A stretch of DNA of 64,000 nt from Peribacillus sp. FSL E2-0218 (GCF_037992945.1 NZ_CP150304.1:5036501-5100500); one strand, 5' to 3'; positions 7,868 to 16,509 are shown, counted from the first letter of the stretch. Numbers and translations: made by a program. The notes: a model not told the origin generated them from the letters alone.

Positions 7868-9301
7868 ATGAAAAAATGGTACAAAAGAAAACGATTTTAC
7901 CTGCTGGTTGGCATTTTGCTTGTCATTACGGCAGTGATCGTCTATAACAGCTACAAGCCCCTTCCCAAGGGCATTTCCTATGAAGGAAAGGTTCATCATG
8001 TCGAGGATGTCGACTTCATCTATGACCTTTCCTACCACGATGAACAAGGGAATCTTAAACATGAGCAACGAATTTTTCAAACCATCAATAATGCCATCGA
8101 AGAGGCGGATTCTTATATCATAATCGATATGTTTTTGTTTAATGATTTTTATGATGAAAAGGTAAACTTCCCAAAGCTAACCAAGACACTGACGGATAAA
8201 CTGGTTGCCCAAAAGAAAAAGAAACCCGGACTCCAGGTGATATTCATTACCGATGAAGTGAATACTTCCTATAATGCTTACAAGTTGGATGCGCTAGAAA
8301 CCATGAAGCAAAATGGCATCGATGTCGTGGTGACCAATTTAGACCGACTTCGCGACCCGAACCCTCTTTATTCCGGCGTATATCGGACCTTTTTCCAATG
8401 GTTTGGCGAAGAGGGAAAAGGCTGGATCGTGAATCCAATGGCTAAGACAGCACCAAAGGTCACCTTTCGTTCTTACCTTAGGCTGATGAATATTAAAGCC
8501 AACCACAGAAAAGTGGTCGCGACCGAAAAAACGGCGATCATTTCATCTGCCAACCCCCATGACGCAAGCGGATTCCATTCCAATATCGCGTTTCAGATGA
8601 AGGGGAATATCATCGGTGATTTCATTAAAGCGGAGGAAGCGGCTTCGAATTTCTCCGGCGGTCCAAAGGCATTCCCGGAATTCAACGAGGCGGCTGAAGA
8701 TAGAGGACCGATCTCGGTGCAATTGCTCACGGAAGGAAAAATCAATACGCATGTCCTTAAAACGATAAAAGAAACGAGGAAAGGGGACAAAATCCACCTT
8801 GCCATGTTTTACATTGCCGATCGTGAGGTGATCGAAGCGTTAACGGACGCCGCTAAACGGGGCGTGAAGATTCAGATGATCTTGGACCCGAATCAAAACG
8901 CCTTCGGAAGTGAAAAAATCGGCCTCCCGAATCTCCCGGTGGCCGCCGAATTTGAGAAGCTGGGGGATGAAAATATTTCAATCCGCTGGTACAAAACCGA
9001 TAAAGAACAGTTCCATACAAAGCTGATGATGATACAAAAGGAAAAGGAAACGATCGTTCTTGGCGGATCAGCCAATTACACCTCACGTAATCTCGATGAC
9101 TTTAACCTTGAAGCGAATGTTGAAATCCATGCACCAAAAGATGCGGACATTTCTTATGATGTCGCTGACTATTTTCAAAGACTTTGGACAAATCGCAACG
9201 GAACATACACGGCCGATTATAGTGAATATCAGAAGGACCTTCCCGTTTTCAAATATTTAACATACCGCATCCAGAAGGTGTTTCGCTTCACCACCTATTA
9301 A
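7868..9301 (+). CDS. membrane-anchored phospholipase D-like protein
   Basis: Predicted protein of 477 residues with a basic N-terminus and one transmembrane anchor (about residues 8-27), then two PLD phosphodiesterase (HKD) domains. The first active-site motif is NHRKVVATEKTAIISSANPHD near residue 210 and the second FHTKLMMIQ...SANYTSRNLDDFN near residue 400. Cardiolipin synthases share this layout, but they usually have two membrane segments and the canonical HxKxxxxD; here the first motif lacks a clear Asp at the usual place. A cell-envelope phospholipid transferase or hydrolase is therefore safer than a cardiolipin synthase call. GGAGG lies nine bases before the ATG. The gene is divergent from ung. 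Confidence 0.82.
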   Translation: MKKWYKRKRFYLLVGILLVITAVIVYNSYKPLPKGISYEGKVHHVEDVDFIYDLSYHDEQGNLKHEQRIFQTINNAIEEADSYIIIDMFLFNDFYDEKVNFPKLTKTLTDKLVAQKKKKPGLQVIFITDEVNTSYNAYKLDALETMKQNGIDVVVTNLDRLRDPNPLYSGVYRTFFQWFGEEGKGWIVNPMAKTAPKVTFRSYLRLMNIKANHRKVVATEKTAIISSANPHDASGFHSNIAFQMKGNIIGDFIKAEEAASNFSGGPKAFPEFNEAAEDRGPISVQLLTEGKINTHVLKTIKETRKGDKIHLAMFYIADREVIEALTDAAKRGVKIQMILDPNQNAFGSEKIGLPNLPVAAEFEKLGDENISIRWYKTDKEQFHTKLMMIQKEKETIVLGGSANYTSRNLDDFNLEANVEIHAPKDADISYDVADYFQRLWTNRNGTYTADYSEYQKDLPVFKYLTYRIQKVFRFTTY

Positions 9302-9319
9302 ATTATTTTGTCATAAGAT

Positions 9320-9345
9320 GTTTAGGCACTCGTAAATAAGGTTAT
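9320..9345 (+). promoter_or_regulatory. sigma-B-like promoter of the stress protein gene
   Basis: GTTTAG, 14 bases, then GGTTAT. This differs at two positions from the Bacillus sigma-B consensus GTTTAA-N12-15-GGGTAT. It lies about 95 bases upstream of a YflT-domain gene; yflT is a sigma-B regulon member in B. subtilis. Confidence 0.6.
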
Positions 9346-9438
9346 ATACTACTATAGCTAATTAACAATCACGATAAACAAGATTCCATTTACCTATATT
9401 CCAGAGAATCTTACATTAAAATTCAAGGAGGAGTTTAT

Positions 9439-9759
9439 ATGTATCAAGTACATGTAGTAGAAAACGGTTTACAAGCAAAGGAAAAAATCGACGAGTTAGT
9501 CACTTCAGGATATACGAAGGACGATGTTTACTTGTTCGCTCATGACAAAACCCGTTCGAAGCACCTTACCGAGAATACGAATACGGAAGATGTAGGAATG
9601 AAGGAACAGGGCTTCCTCGATACGGTTGGCAATCTCTTTAAATCACGTGGAGACGAGCTTCGTAACCGCATGAGCAACCTCGGCCTTAGCGACATGGAAG
9701 CAGAACGTTACGAGGAAGTGCTTGACGAAGGAAAAGTCGTCATCGTCGCTTCTAAATAA
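9439..9759 (+). CDS. general stress protein, YflT domain
   Basis: Predicted protein of 106 residues. The N-terminal half (MYQVHVVENGLQAKEKIDEL...YTKDDVYLFAHDK) is the heat-induced stress protein YflT domain, a short alpha/beta unit. The C-terminal half is a helix followed by EEVLDEGKVVIVASK. Family members are soluble and strongly induced by general stress in Bacillus, but their biochemical role is unknown. AAGGAGGAG is well placed before the ATG. A sigma-B-like promoter upstream and a terminator downstream make it a monocistronic stress gene. Confidence 0.85.
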   Translation: MYQVHVVENGLQAKEKIDELVTSGYTKDDVYLFAHDKTRSKHLTENTNTEDVGMKEQGFLDTVGNLFKSRGDELRNRMSNLGLSDMEAERYEEVLDEGKVVIVASK

Positions 9760-9796
9760 TCCAACGACATAAGGTAGCATTACCCTATATATAAAA

Positions 9797-9826
9797 AGCG
9801 GGGCCCGTCAACGGGTCCCGTTTTTT
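9797..9826. terminator. bidirectional terminator between the YflT gene and moeB
   Basis: CGGGGCCCGT pairs with ACGGGTCCCG around CA, followed by TTTTTT on the plus strand and GCTTTTTATA on the minus strand. Confidence 0.9.
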
Positions 9827-9834
9827 ACTATTCA

Positions 9835-10854
9835 TTATCCTAGTATACTTTGGTAGGCTGCTTTTGCTTGGATCATATCCTTCGTACCGTGTATCAGCGC
9901 CCTGCCATCCTCAAAAATGACCATCCGCACTCCTTCTTTTTCGCAGGAGAGGAGAAAAGGATTGAATTTCACTGCATAGCCACTTCCAACCAGACCTTTT
10001 GCCAGCTTCTCGAGTCGCAGCTTAACTGGCTTGGGCGGCCTGACCTGCACAGTGTCCCTTCCGCAAAGGACCGCTGTTTTCGTTGCGTTATCTCCGGTTA
10101 AAAAAGGATAAGATCTCTGCTCGCCGCAAGAAAGGCAATCTTTCTTTTTCGCTTTTGTTAATTTCACAGATTGGTATTGATTTCGCCACAGATCAAAGGT
10201 AACGAGTGCCGGACGAATCGCTTCCCGATTCCCTGAAAGGATTTTCAAAGCCTCGGCCATTTGGTGGGCCGCCACCATCGTGACCGCCGGTGATATGATG
10301 CCCCCTGTGTCACAGGTCATGCCCTGAATGGGGATCGTTTTAAGCAAACAGTGCAGGCAAGGCGTATTTCCGGGAAGGATCGTCAAGGCCATGCCGACAC
10401 TGCCGACGCATGCCCCATAAATCCATGGAATATGAAGCTTTTGTGACAAATCGTTAATGATCATCCGAGTTTCAAAATTATCGGTTGCGTCCAATATCAA
10501 ATCAACCCCGCCAAGCTGCTGCTCCAGGTTTTGCGCGGTTGCGTCCATGATGAGGGCATTCACTTCCACTCCATGATCGATCTCGAGTAAATGACGCTTT
10601 GCGGCTTCAGCCTTTGGCAGCCTCTCTTCGACATCCCGTTCCGTATACATTTGCTGGCGCTGTAAATTACTAAGCTCCACATAATCCCGATCCACGATGG
10701 TGATTTTCCCTACTCCCGCACGGGTAAGGGCCTCGGCGTTTGCAGCCCCCAATGCGCCTGCCCCCAGGAGTAAAACATGCTTCTTTTGGATTTCCAATTG
10801 ACCCCGCTCACCGATCGGGGCAAATAACGTTTGCCTGGAATATCGTTCTTTCAC
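9835..10854 (-). CDS. moeB: MoeB/ThiF-type adenylyltransferase
   Basis: E1-like enzyme that adenylates the C-terminal Gly-Gly of MoaD so that it can be thiocarboxylated for molybdopterin synthesis. The Rossmann nucleotide site is VLLLGAGALGAANAEAL near residue 30, DRDYVELSNLQRQ follows, and DLILDATDNFETR is near residue 125. Zinc-binding pairs are CLHCLL near 180 and CLSCGEQ near 240. A C-terminal ~100-residue extension lies after the core. An upstream TTG (10872) is possible; the GTG at 10854 with AAGGTGG before it gives the standard start KERYSRQ. It sits directly after moaD, its substrate protein, in the mobA-moaE-moaD-moeB cluster. Confidence 0.88.
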   Translation of the reverse strand: MKERYSRQTLFAPIGERGQLEIQKKHVLLLGAGALGAANAEALTRAGVGKITIVDRDYVELSNLQRQQMYTERDVEERLPKAEAAKRHLLEIDHGVEVNALIMDATAQNLEQQLGGVDLILDATDNFETRMIINDLSQKLHIPWIYGACVGSVGMALTILPGNTPCLHCLLKTIPIQGMTCDTGGIISPAVTMVAAHQMAEALKILSGNREAIRPALVTFDLWRNQYQSVKLTKAKKKDCLSCGEQRSYPFLTGDNATKTAVLCGRDTVQVRPPKPVKLRLEKLAKGLVGSGYAVKFNPFLLSCEKEGVRMVIFEDGRALIHGTKDMIQAKAAYQSILG

Positions 10855-10877
10855 ATCGCCCACCTTATCCAATTCGC

Positions 10878-11111
10878 TCAGCCCCCGCTTACAGGCGGAA
10901 TGAAGGCCACTGTATCCCCGTCCGATAAGATCGTGTCATCATCGGCAAATTCTTCATTGACTGCCGTCATTGCGGTTTCAAGGCTCCCTAATTGATAGTC
11001 CGCCTTCAATTTTCTTTTCAGCTCGTCCACACTCCAGCCATTTCCTTCTATAGAAATGGACTCTTTTCCTGATTCATCCCTCAATTGGGCAAATAAAAGC
11101 ACGTTAATCAT
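10878..11111 (-). CDS. moaD: molybdopterin synthase small subunit MoaD
   Basis: Predicted protein of 77 residues with a ubiquitin-like fold (MINVLLFAQLRDESG at the start) and the essential C-terminal Gly-Gly in IPPVSGG, the site of adenylation and thiocarboxylation. The frame is open further upstream, but that part lies inside moaE. The ATG at 11111 has GGAG ten bases ahead and overlaps the end of moaE by eight bases, typical of a coupled pair. Confidence 0.93.
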   Translation of the reverse strand: MINVLLFAQLRDESGKESISIEGNGWSVDELKRKLKADYQLGSLETAMTAVNEEFADDDTILSDGDTVAFIPPVSGG

Positions 11112-11568
11112 GGATGTCCATCTCCTTCGGTTTTCCTGATGGATATGGTAAGGTCTCCAACTGGTTCCCGACCCACGTCTCCCCATCTTCCCAATGTTCC
11201 TTCTTCCAAATCGGGACAATTTCCTTGATTCTTTCAATCGCATACCGATTCGCCTCATATGCATCGTTTCGATGCGGCGTACTGACGGCAATGACGACTG
11301 CGATATCCGTAATATCGAGTTTACCTACACGATGGGTGATCGCCGTTTCCGCTTCAGGCCAACGTTCCTTGATCTCCGCACCGATTTGCTCTAATTTCTT
11401 GATCGCCATCGGTTCATAGGCTTCGTAAATTAAGAATAAGGTCTTTTTGCCCTTGGTCATTTCCCGTACCGTCCCAATGAAGGTCGTGACGGCACCTGCA
11501 TTTCGTTTTACTACTTTATCAATCACTTCCTGAATGACGATCGGATCCTTTGAAATTTTATAATTCAT
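11104..11568 (-). CDS. moaE: molybdopterin synthase large subunit MoaE
   Basis: Predicted protein of 154 residues. MoaE binds precursor Z and receives two sulphurs from MoaD thiocarboxylate to form molybdopterin. Conserved blocks are GAVTTFIGTVRE near residue 30, HRVGKLDITDIAVVIAVSTPHR near 85 and the catalytic-lysine segment PIWKKEHWEDG near 120. An in-frame GTG lies nine bases earlier, but GGGTGG is better placed for the ATG at 11568. It overlaps mobA upstream and moaD downstream. Confidence 0.94.
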   Translation of the reverse strand: MNYKISKDPIVIQEVIDKVVKRNAGAVTTFIGTVREMTKGKKTLFLIYEAYEPMAIKKLEQIGAEIKERWPEAETAITHRVGKLDITDIAVVIAVSTPHRNDAYEANRYAIERIKEIVPIWKKEHWEDGETWVGNQLETLPYPSGKPKEMDIHD

Positions 11569-12193
11569 CTCTACCACCCTTTATATCCCATTCCGTTTGC
11601 TTAATATGGACAGCTTCTTGATAGTCCTCCCTCGTATTCATATTGAAGAATACGTGTTGAAAACATTCAGGGTTTTCGTGATATAGCTTAAAGTCTTTTT
11701 CCCTAATGATTTTCACCGAGATCTTCTCCAGAAAACGGCTCATTTTCAATTCCCGGCTCATCAAACACTCCGTCAGTACAGGGAGACAGGTTTTGTGATA
11801 AACCGCAAAAAGAGGCTGGAGCCGCCCATTTATCTCCGGAATGACCGCATCGAATGAAGGCTCGTAATTGGCCATCAATTCATGAATGACAGTGGCACTC
11901 ACAAAGGGCATATCACAGGCTGCAAGGAAGTGCAGCTGAGTTTGCGAGGCAGTCATACCTGCATGCAAGCCGCCAAGCGGTCCATGATCTTTATGTAAAT
12001 CAGCAATTAACGGAAGTTGCAGAAAACGATAATCGTCGAATGTATTCGTAATGACCAACACGTTATCGGACACCTTTTTCAGTTCGGATGCCACTCTTGA
12101 AATGTTCACATCGCCAGCTATTGTCAGTAATGCCTTATTCTTGCCCATCCGGCTTGATTTTCCACCAGCTAGAAGCAACATCGTCGATTCCAT
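11558..12193 (-). CDS. mobA: molybdenum cofactor guanylyltransferase MobA
   Basis: Predicted protein of 211 residues with the nucleotidyltransferase signature LLLAGGKSSRMGKNKALL at the N-terminus, GPLGGLHAGM near residue 75 and AACDMPF near 95, the hallmarks of MobA. It couples GMP to Mo-molybdopterin. Several ATGs lie close together; the one at 12193 is nine bases after AAGG and gives MESTMLLLAGG. It is the first gene of the four-gene Moco cluster; the genes for precursor Z synthesis are not in the window. Confidence 0.9.
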   Translation of the reverse strand: MESTMLLLAGGKSSRMGKNKALLTIAGDVNISRVASELKKVSDNVLVITNTFDDYRFLQLPLIADLHKDHGPLGGLHAGMTASQTQLHFLAACDMPFVSATVIHELMANYEPSFDAVIPEINGRLQPLFAVYHKTCLPVLTECLMSRELKMSRFLEKISVKIIREKDFKLYHENPECFQHVFFNMNTREDYQEAVHIKQTEWDIKGGRDEL

Positions 12194-12202
12194 CCGCATC
12201 AT

Positions 12203-12501
12203 CCTTCCCTTTTTTCGGTTTAATCGAGCCTACTACGGTAATGCTATACCTACTATGTATCCCAAAAAAGCATCCATTGTATGTAAATAGTTTAATGCAA
12301 CTTCGAGAATAATGACACCATAGATTGATTGGATCACATCTTGGAATCCTGGTTTCCGATAAACGAAATGCGATATGATACACTTATGAAAAGTGCCCAT
12401 CAGAGGCACACACTTTACCTCATTTTCAGGCCCGCAGACGGGGAAACAACTAAGTTTTACATAAAATAAATTTTGGTATATTCTAAAAATAGGATATTAC
12501 C
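12203..12501. other. non-coding interval between mobA and pdxK
   Basis: About 300 bases between divergent genes. I see no coding potential and no recognised riboswitch. The promoter of the Moco cluster should lie here on the minus strand but I could not place it with confidence. Confidence 0.4.
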
Positions 12502-12510
12502 TGGTATGAT
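12502..12510 (+). promoter_or_regulatory. extended -10 promoter candidate of pdxK
   Basis: TGGTATGAT is an extended -10 (TGn then TATGAT) 39 bases before the pdxK start; the matching -35 region (TTCTAA) is weak. Confidence 0.4.
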
Positions 12511-12549
12511 GATAATATCGATATCTAATTCTCCTGAGGAGGTCACATA

Positions 12550-13377
12550 ATGACTATGAAAAAAGCTATGACAGTTGCTGGATCTGACTCCAGCGGCGGA
12601 GCAGGTCTTCAAGCTGATTTAAAGACATTTCAAGAATTCGGCATTTACGGTATGTCCGCTTTAACGACAATCGTGTCGATGGACCCTAAGAATGGCTGGT
12701 CCCATAATGTATTCCCTACACCAGTAAATGTTTTGGAGGCCCAAATCGAAACGATTCTATCAATCGGAATTGACGCCATGAAAACAGGTATGCTCGGTTC
12801 AGTTGAAATCATCGAACTCGTTGCCCGTAAAATTGACGAGTTGAAATTGGACAAAGTCGTAATCGACCCAGTTATGGTATGCAAAGGTGAGGATGAAGTA
12901 TTGCACCCTGAAACAGCCGTGGCTCTGCGTGATCTACTCGTTCCGCGTGCAACGGTAGTGACGCCTAACCTTTTCGAGGCTGCCCAATTAGCAGGGACGG
13001 CGCCTATCAAAACGATCGATGATATGAAGGCTGCCGCCGAAAAAATACATGCACTTGGTGCAAAATATGTCTTGATCAAGGGTGGAAATAAGCTTGATCT
13101 TGATAAAGCCATCGACCTTCTCTATGATGGAAAAGAATTTGAAATCCTTGAATCCGAGAAAATTGAAACAACCAATACACATGGTGCCGGCTGTTCATCA
13201 TCAGCGGCGATTACAGCGCAGCTGGCTGAAGGAAAAAGCCCGCGAGAGGCCATCCACATCGCGAAAGACTTCATTACAGAAGCGGTTCGCCATTCCTGGA
13301 AGATGAATGACTATGTAGGACCGGTCAACCATGGGGCATACCATAAATATGGAAATGCGCAAAACACACAAAAATAA
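12550..13377 (+). CDS. pdxK: pyridoxine/pyridoxal/pyridoxamine kinase (ThiD-like)
   Basis: Predicted protein of 275 residues of the ribokinase-like PfkB superfamily, closest in my reading to B. subtilis PdxK (YwdB, formerly ThiD2). It phosphorylates vitamin B6 vitamers, and related enzymes phosphorylate HMP. Signature segments are AGSDSSGGAGLQADLKTFQE at the N-terminus, DPVMVCKG near residue 115, VTPNLFEA near 140, and the anion-hole motif THGAGCSSSAA near 215, where Bacillus relatives usually have GAGCTFSAA. GAGGAGG lies seven bases before the ATG. A strong terminator follows. Confidence 0.9.
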   Translation: MTMKKAMTVAGSDSSGGAGLQADLKTFQEFGIYGMSALTTIVSMDPKNGWSHNVFPTPVNVLEAQIETILSIGIDAMKTGMLGSVEIIELVARKIDELKLDKVVIDPVMVCKGEDEVLHPETAVALRDLLVPRATVVTPNLFEAAQLAGTAPIKTIDDMKAAAEKIHALGAKYVLIKGGNKLDLDKAIDLLYDGKEFEILESEKIETTNTHGAGCSSSAAITAQLAEGKSPREAIHIAKDFITEAVRHSWKMNDYVGPVNHGAYHKYGNAQNTQK

Positions 13378-13391
13378 ATCATCACGTTTAC

Positions 13392-13424
13392 GGGCCGCTC
13401 CAATTCATCGAGCGGCCTTTTTCG
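13392..13424 (+). terminator. Rho-independent terminator of pdxK
   Basis: GGCCGCTC and GAGCGGCC form an eight-pair stem, followed by TTTTTCGCTTTTTT. Confidence 0.9.
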
Positions 13425-13501
13425 CTTTTTTTGATTTTATTTAGTAAAATGGGAAGAAGGAAAAGCTTATCTAGCCGCCCAGTTAAGGAGGAAATTATAG
13501 A

Positions 13502-13849
13502 ATGAAACCTATAGACCGCACCGAGGTGCAAAATGCTATTGATTCTTTCGCCGGAAAAGATGTATATCTTCACCTGGAAACGACAAATGGTGCCTATGCC
13601 ACTCATGTAGATGAAGCCTTCTTTTCGGCAGGTGCTTATATTCGTAACGCTCTTATACAATATGAACATGGCAAGATCGTTGGGGACGGCCCCTACCGCA
13701 TCGGCTTAAAGCTCAATATCGGCTGGGTATATGCAGAAGGCGTAAACCACTTCGAAGTGGATGAACAAGGAAGGTTGCTAGTCGCAGGTCTTGATTTTTC
13801 CGGAAAGCTTGCCGTCTCCATGCAGCTCAGTCCCACACCCTTTGAATGA
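13502..13849 (+). CDS. yojF: YojF-family protein (DUF1806)
   Basis: Predicted protein of 115 residues, soluble, with the DUF1806 pattern (YLHLETTNGAY...AGAYIRNALIQYEHGKI...GPYRIGLKLNIGWVYAEGVNHFE). Its function is unknown. In B. subtilis yojF is paired with yojG (bshB2), and the same pair occurs here 77 bases apart, suggesting a bacillithiol-linked role by association only. AAGGAGG lies ten bases before the ATG. Confidence 0.88.
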   Translation: MKPIDRTEVQNAIDSFAGKDVYLHLETTNGAYATHVDEAFFSAGAYIRNALIQYEHGKIVGDGPYRIGLKLNIGWVYAEGVNHFEVDEQGRLLVAGLDFSGKLAVSMQLSPTPFE

Positions 13850-13926
13850 TCCTGACATACCTTTAATCCCATTCCCATTTACCTTTAACCATACTCAATG
13901 TAAGTAAACGGAAGGAGAAATATACC

Positions 13927-14592
13927 TTGGAAAAAGAACGTCATGTTTTAGTCATTTTCCCACATCCCGATGATGAAGCCTTCTCGGTTTCCGGTACGGT
14001 TGCCATCCATAGAGAAGCGGGCACACCTGTTACCTATTTATGCTTAACACTAGGAGAAATGGGACGTAATTTAGGCAATCCGCCATTTGCAACGAGAGAA
14101 TCGCTCCCCAAAATCCGTAAAAAGGAATTGATCGATGCAGCAAATGCGATCGGCATTGAAGACTTACGCATGCTCGGCTTGCGTGATAAGACGATAGAAT
14201 TCGAGGATGATGAAAAGCTGACGTCCATATTTACCGATGCCATCAATGAATTGAATCCATCATTGATCATCACGTTTTACCCAGGATACAGCGTCCATCC
14301 TGACCATGAAGCGACGGCGAGGGCCGTGGTTCGTGCCGTGGAAAGAATCGAGGAAACGAAACGTCCAAAACTTCATTGTGTCGCATTCTCCAACAACTGC
14401 ATCCAAGAGTTAGGGCAACCTGACATCATCCATGATATCACTGCGGTCGAAGAGAAAAAAGTTGCTGCCGTTACGGCTCACCGTTCCCAAACGGAGGCGA
14501 TGGTACTTGATTGGAAGGAAAAATTCGAAAATCAGGATGCCGATTTCCTAGAGTGGATACGCAAGGAACGATTATGGACCTATAAATTTTGA
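13927..14592 (+). CDS. bshB2: bacillithiol biosynthesis deacetylase BshB2
   Basis: Predicted protein of 221 residues of the LmbE/PIG-L zinc deacetylase family. BshB enzymes remove the acetyl group of GlcNAc-malate before cysteine is added in bacillithiol synthesis, and can also deacetylate bacillithiol S-conjugates. The zinc-binding HPDDEAF motif is at residue 13 and HPDHEAT at about 124. The start is a TTG preceded by GGAG. YojF upstream and the terminator downstream make a two-gene unit. Confidence 0.9.
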   Translation: MEKERHVLVIFPHPDDEAFSVSGTVAIHREAGTPVTYLCLTLGEMGRNLGNPPFATRESLPKIRKKELIDAANAIGIEDLRMLGLRDKTIEFEDDEKLTSIFTDAINELNPSLIITFYPGYSVHPDHEATARAVVRAVERIEETKRPKLHCVAFSNNCIQELGQPDIIHDITAVEEKKVAAVTAHRSQTEAMVLDWKEKFENQDADFLEWIRKERLWTYKF

Positions 14593-14593
14593 A

Positions 14594-14625
14594 GAAACCG
14601 CCCATTAGGCGGTTTCTTTGTTTAT
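14594..14625 (+). terminator. terminator of yojF-bshB2
   Basis: GAAACCGCC pairs with GGCGGTTTC, followed by TTTGTTT. Confidence 0.85.
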
Positions 14626-14631
14626 GGCATA

Positions 14632-14660
14632 AAAAAAACGCCTGTTATATACAGGCGGAG
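14632..14660 (-). terminator. terminator of the MFS gene
   Basis: On the minus strand CGCCTG(TATATAA)CAGGCG is followed by eight T residues, about 65 bases past the MFS stop codon. Confidence 0.8.
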
Positions 14661-14724
14661 AAAGGGGGATACTTTGGAAAATCAATCATATAACTAGCAT
14701 GCCCTCATTTTTTCATTTTATACT

Positions 14725-15930
14725 TTAAGCAGACATCCGCTCTTCCGCCTGCAGTTTCTTTCTGCTCGAGGCTTTTTTACCATGTACCAAGAAATAAATT
14801 CCGATAAGTATGAATGAGAAACTCGACATGCCGATGAATAACCCTTTGAATCCGGTAAATGGGATAAGGAAACCCAATAGGAACGGGCCAACCCCAATCC
14901 CGAAATCATACATGGTGAAAAACGTGGAAGTGGCCAAACCCATCCGATTTGACGGTGCCTCCTTGATGGAAATCGCTTGGCAGCTTGATTGGAACGTACC
15001 ATACCCAACACCGATAAAAGCACCGGCTACCAGAAGCGTGATTCCATGATGGGATTGGCTGAGGATGACCATGCCGACCGCATAAAAAATCAAGGCCGGA
15101 TAAATCACCGCATTCTCCCCCTTCACATCAAACATCCGTCCTGTAAACGGTCGCGACGCAAGCAGGAATACGGCAAATACGACGAAGAAAAAGCTTGCGG
15201 CATCCATCAAATTCATTTCCTTTGCAAACGATGTTAAATAAGACAAGATGCTCGAATAAGTAAATCCGGCAAATCCGATGAAAATGGCAATCGGCAGGGC
15301 ACTTTTTTCAAAGTAATCACTGATCTTAAACCCTTTTCGTGATGAAACTTTGCCCTTTTCGCCTTCTGGCACATTCATGAACAACGAAGCGACTAAAGCA
15401 AATGCGGCAAACACCGAGGCAGCATAGAAGATGATTGAATAACTAAAATGCTGGGTGATCAGCAAACCGATAAACGGACCGAAAGCCATGGCCAAGTTTG
15501 TACTCATCGCAAAATACCCTGTCCCCTCCCCACGCCTTTCATTCGGAATGATATCTGCGGCAATCGTTCCGGTTGCAGTCGTCGCAAGACCAAAAGCGAA
15601 ACCGTGAATAAGCCGGTCGATCAATAGAAGAAACAAACCATTGACCATGAAATAGCCAATCGAAGCTAACAAAAATAAAATCAAGGAACCAAAAAGCATT
15701 TTTTTGCGGCCGACCTGGTCAATTTTCTTCCCGGCAACCGGTCTGACCAGCACAGCCCCAAGGACAAAAATACTTGAAGCGAGTCCCGCCTGGGCTTGAG
15801 ACGCATGGAATTGATCGATCGTGTAAATCGTCAATGTCACCATCAACACATAAAAAGTTAAAAAGAGAAAAAAGTTCGCTGAAGACACAATCAGAAAATC
15901 TTTCGTCCACAGCTTTGGTTTTTGATTCAT
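14725..15930 (-). CDS. major facilitator superfamily transporter
   Basis: Predicted protein of 401 residues with 12 hydrophobic segments in the DHA1-type drug/metabolite exporter layout. The loop 2-3 motif GKKIDQVGRKKMLFGS (about residue 70) is the MFS signature, and the C-terminus is a basic tail (HGKKASSRKKLQAEE). It resembles YwoG/YfkF-type efflux proteins; the substrate cannot be inferred. A MarR-family regulator gene lies 16 bases upstream on the same strand, so the two are probably one operon controlled by the regulator. Confidence 0.85.
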   Translation of the reverse strand: MNQKPKLWTKDFLIVSSANFFLFLTFYVLMVTLTIYTIDQFHASQAQAGLASSIFVLGAVLVRPVAGKKIDQVGRKKMLFGSLILFLLASIGYFMVNGLFLLLIDRLIHGFAFGLATTATGTIAADIIPNERRGEGTGYFAMSTNLAMAFGPFIGLLITQHFSYSIIFYAASVFAAFALVASLFMNVPEGEKGKVSSRKGFKISDYFEKSALPIAIFIGFAGFTYSSILSYLTSFAKEMNLMDAASFFFVVFAVFLLASRPFTGRMFDVKGENAVIYPALIFYAVGMVILSQSHHGITLLVAGAFIGVGYGTFQSSCQAISIKEAPSNRMGLATSTFFTMYDFGIGVGPFLLGFLIPFTGFKGLFIGMSSFSFILIGIYFLVHGKKASSRKKLQAEERMSA

Positions 15931-15946
15931 GTAAAATCCTTCTTCC

Positions 15947-16369
15947 TTACAATTGTTTTAATTTTTCCTTCAAGAATTTCAAGGTTTTTTGCGTTACCTC
16001 AAGATCCTCTTCGGCCATACCACTCAATAATTGGTGCTCAAATTCCTCCACCACTTTTTTGGCCTCTTGAAAAGTCCTTTTACCGGACTCCGTTAACTGT
16101 ATTCTCCGTTCCCGCTTATCTTTCCCGGGTATTTGTTCGATTAAATCACGTTCCTCCAAACGGTTCACCGTCCGTGTAACCGTCGGCTTCTCCACATCGA
16201 GATAGTTGCTGATTTCCACAAGCGTCGAACTCCCATATTGATTCAAATAAAAAACAATCAACCACTGAGAATGAAAAAGATCAACCTTAGCCAATTGTTC
16301 GTTCAACTTTTTTGTAAATGACCTCGAGAACTGTAAATTTTGATGAAAAAACCCATCATGGAAGGGCAT
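15947..16369 (-). CDS. MarR-family transcriptional regulator
   Basis: Predicted protein of 140 residues with a winged-helix fold: the recognition-helix region VEISNYLDVEKPTVTRTVNRLEERDLIEQ near residue 50 and the wing GKDKRERRIQLTESGK near 85. The frame opens earlier, but AGGAGG correctly placed before the ATG at 16369 fixes the start (MPFHDGFFHQN). It is probably cotranscribed with the downstream MFS gene and autoregulated through the palindrome in its promoter. It has no cysteine in the DNA-binding part that would hint at a thiol-redox sensor. Confidence 0.88.
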   Translation of the reverse strand: MPFHDGFFHQNLQFSRSFTKKLNEQLAKVDLFHSQWLIVFYLNQYGSSTLVEISNYLDVEKPTVTRTVNRLEERDLIEQIPGKDKRERRIQLTESGKRTFQEAKKVVEEFEHQLLSGMAEEDLEVTQKTLKFLKEKLKQL

Positions 16370-16388
16370 AGGTATTCCTCCTGTAAAG

Positions 16389-16431
16389 TAGTTACCTAGG
16401 TAACTATACAATATTTCTTTATTAAAGTCCA
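16389..16431 (-). promoter_or_regulatory. promoter and MarR operator
   Basis: On the minus strand TGGACT (-35, 16426-16431), 17 bases, then TATAGT (-10, 16403-16408). The perfect 18-bp palindrome TAGTTACCTAGGTAACTA (16389-16406) overlaps the -10. Its size and position are typical of a MarR-family operator that blocks RNA polymerase, so repression of the marR-MFS operon is inferred. Confidence 0.78.
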
Positions 16432-16509
16432 GCCTCCAAACGAAGAATCCGAGCCCTGAACACAACTTAACAGCAGGTTCTTGATCAAATGTTCGTTTTG
16501 ACTGATTGC

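Noticed and set aside
10878..11291. 137-codon frame containing moaD
   Set aside because: The first 60 codons lie inside moaE in another frame; MoaD starts at 11111.
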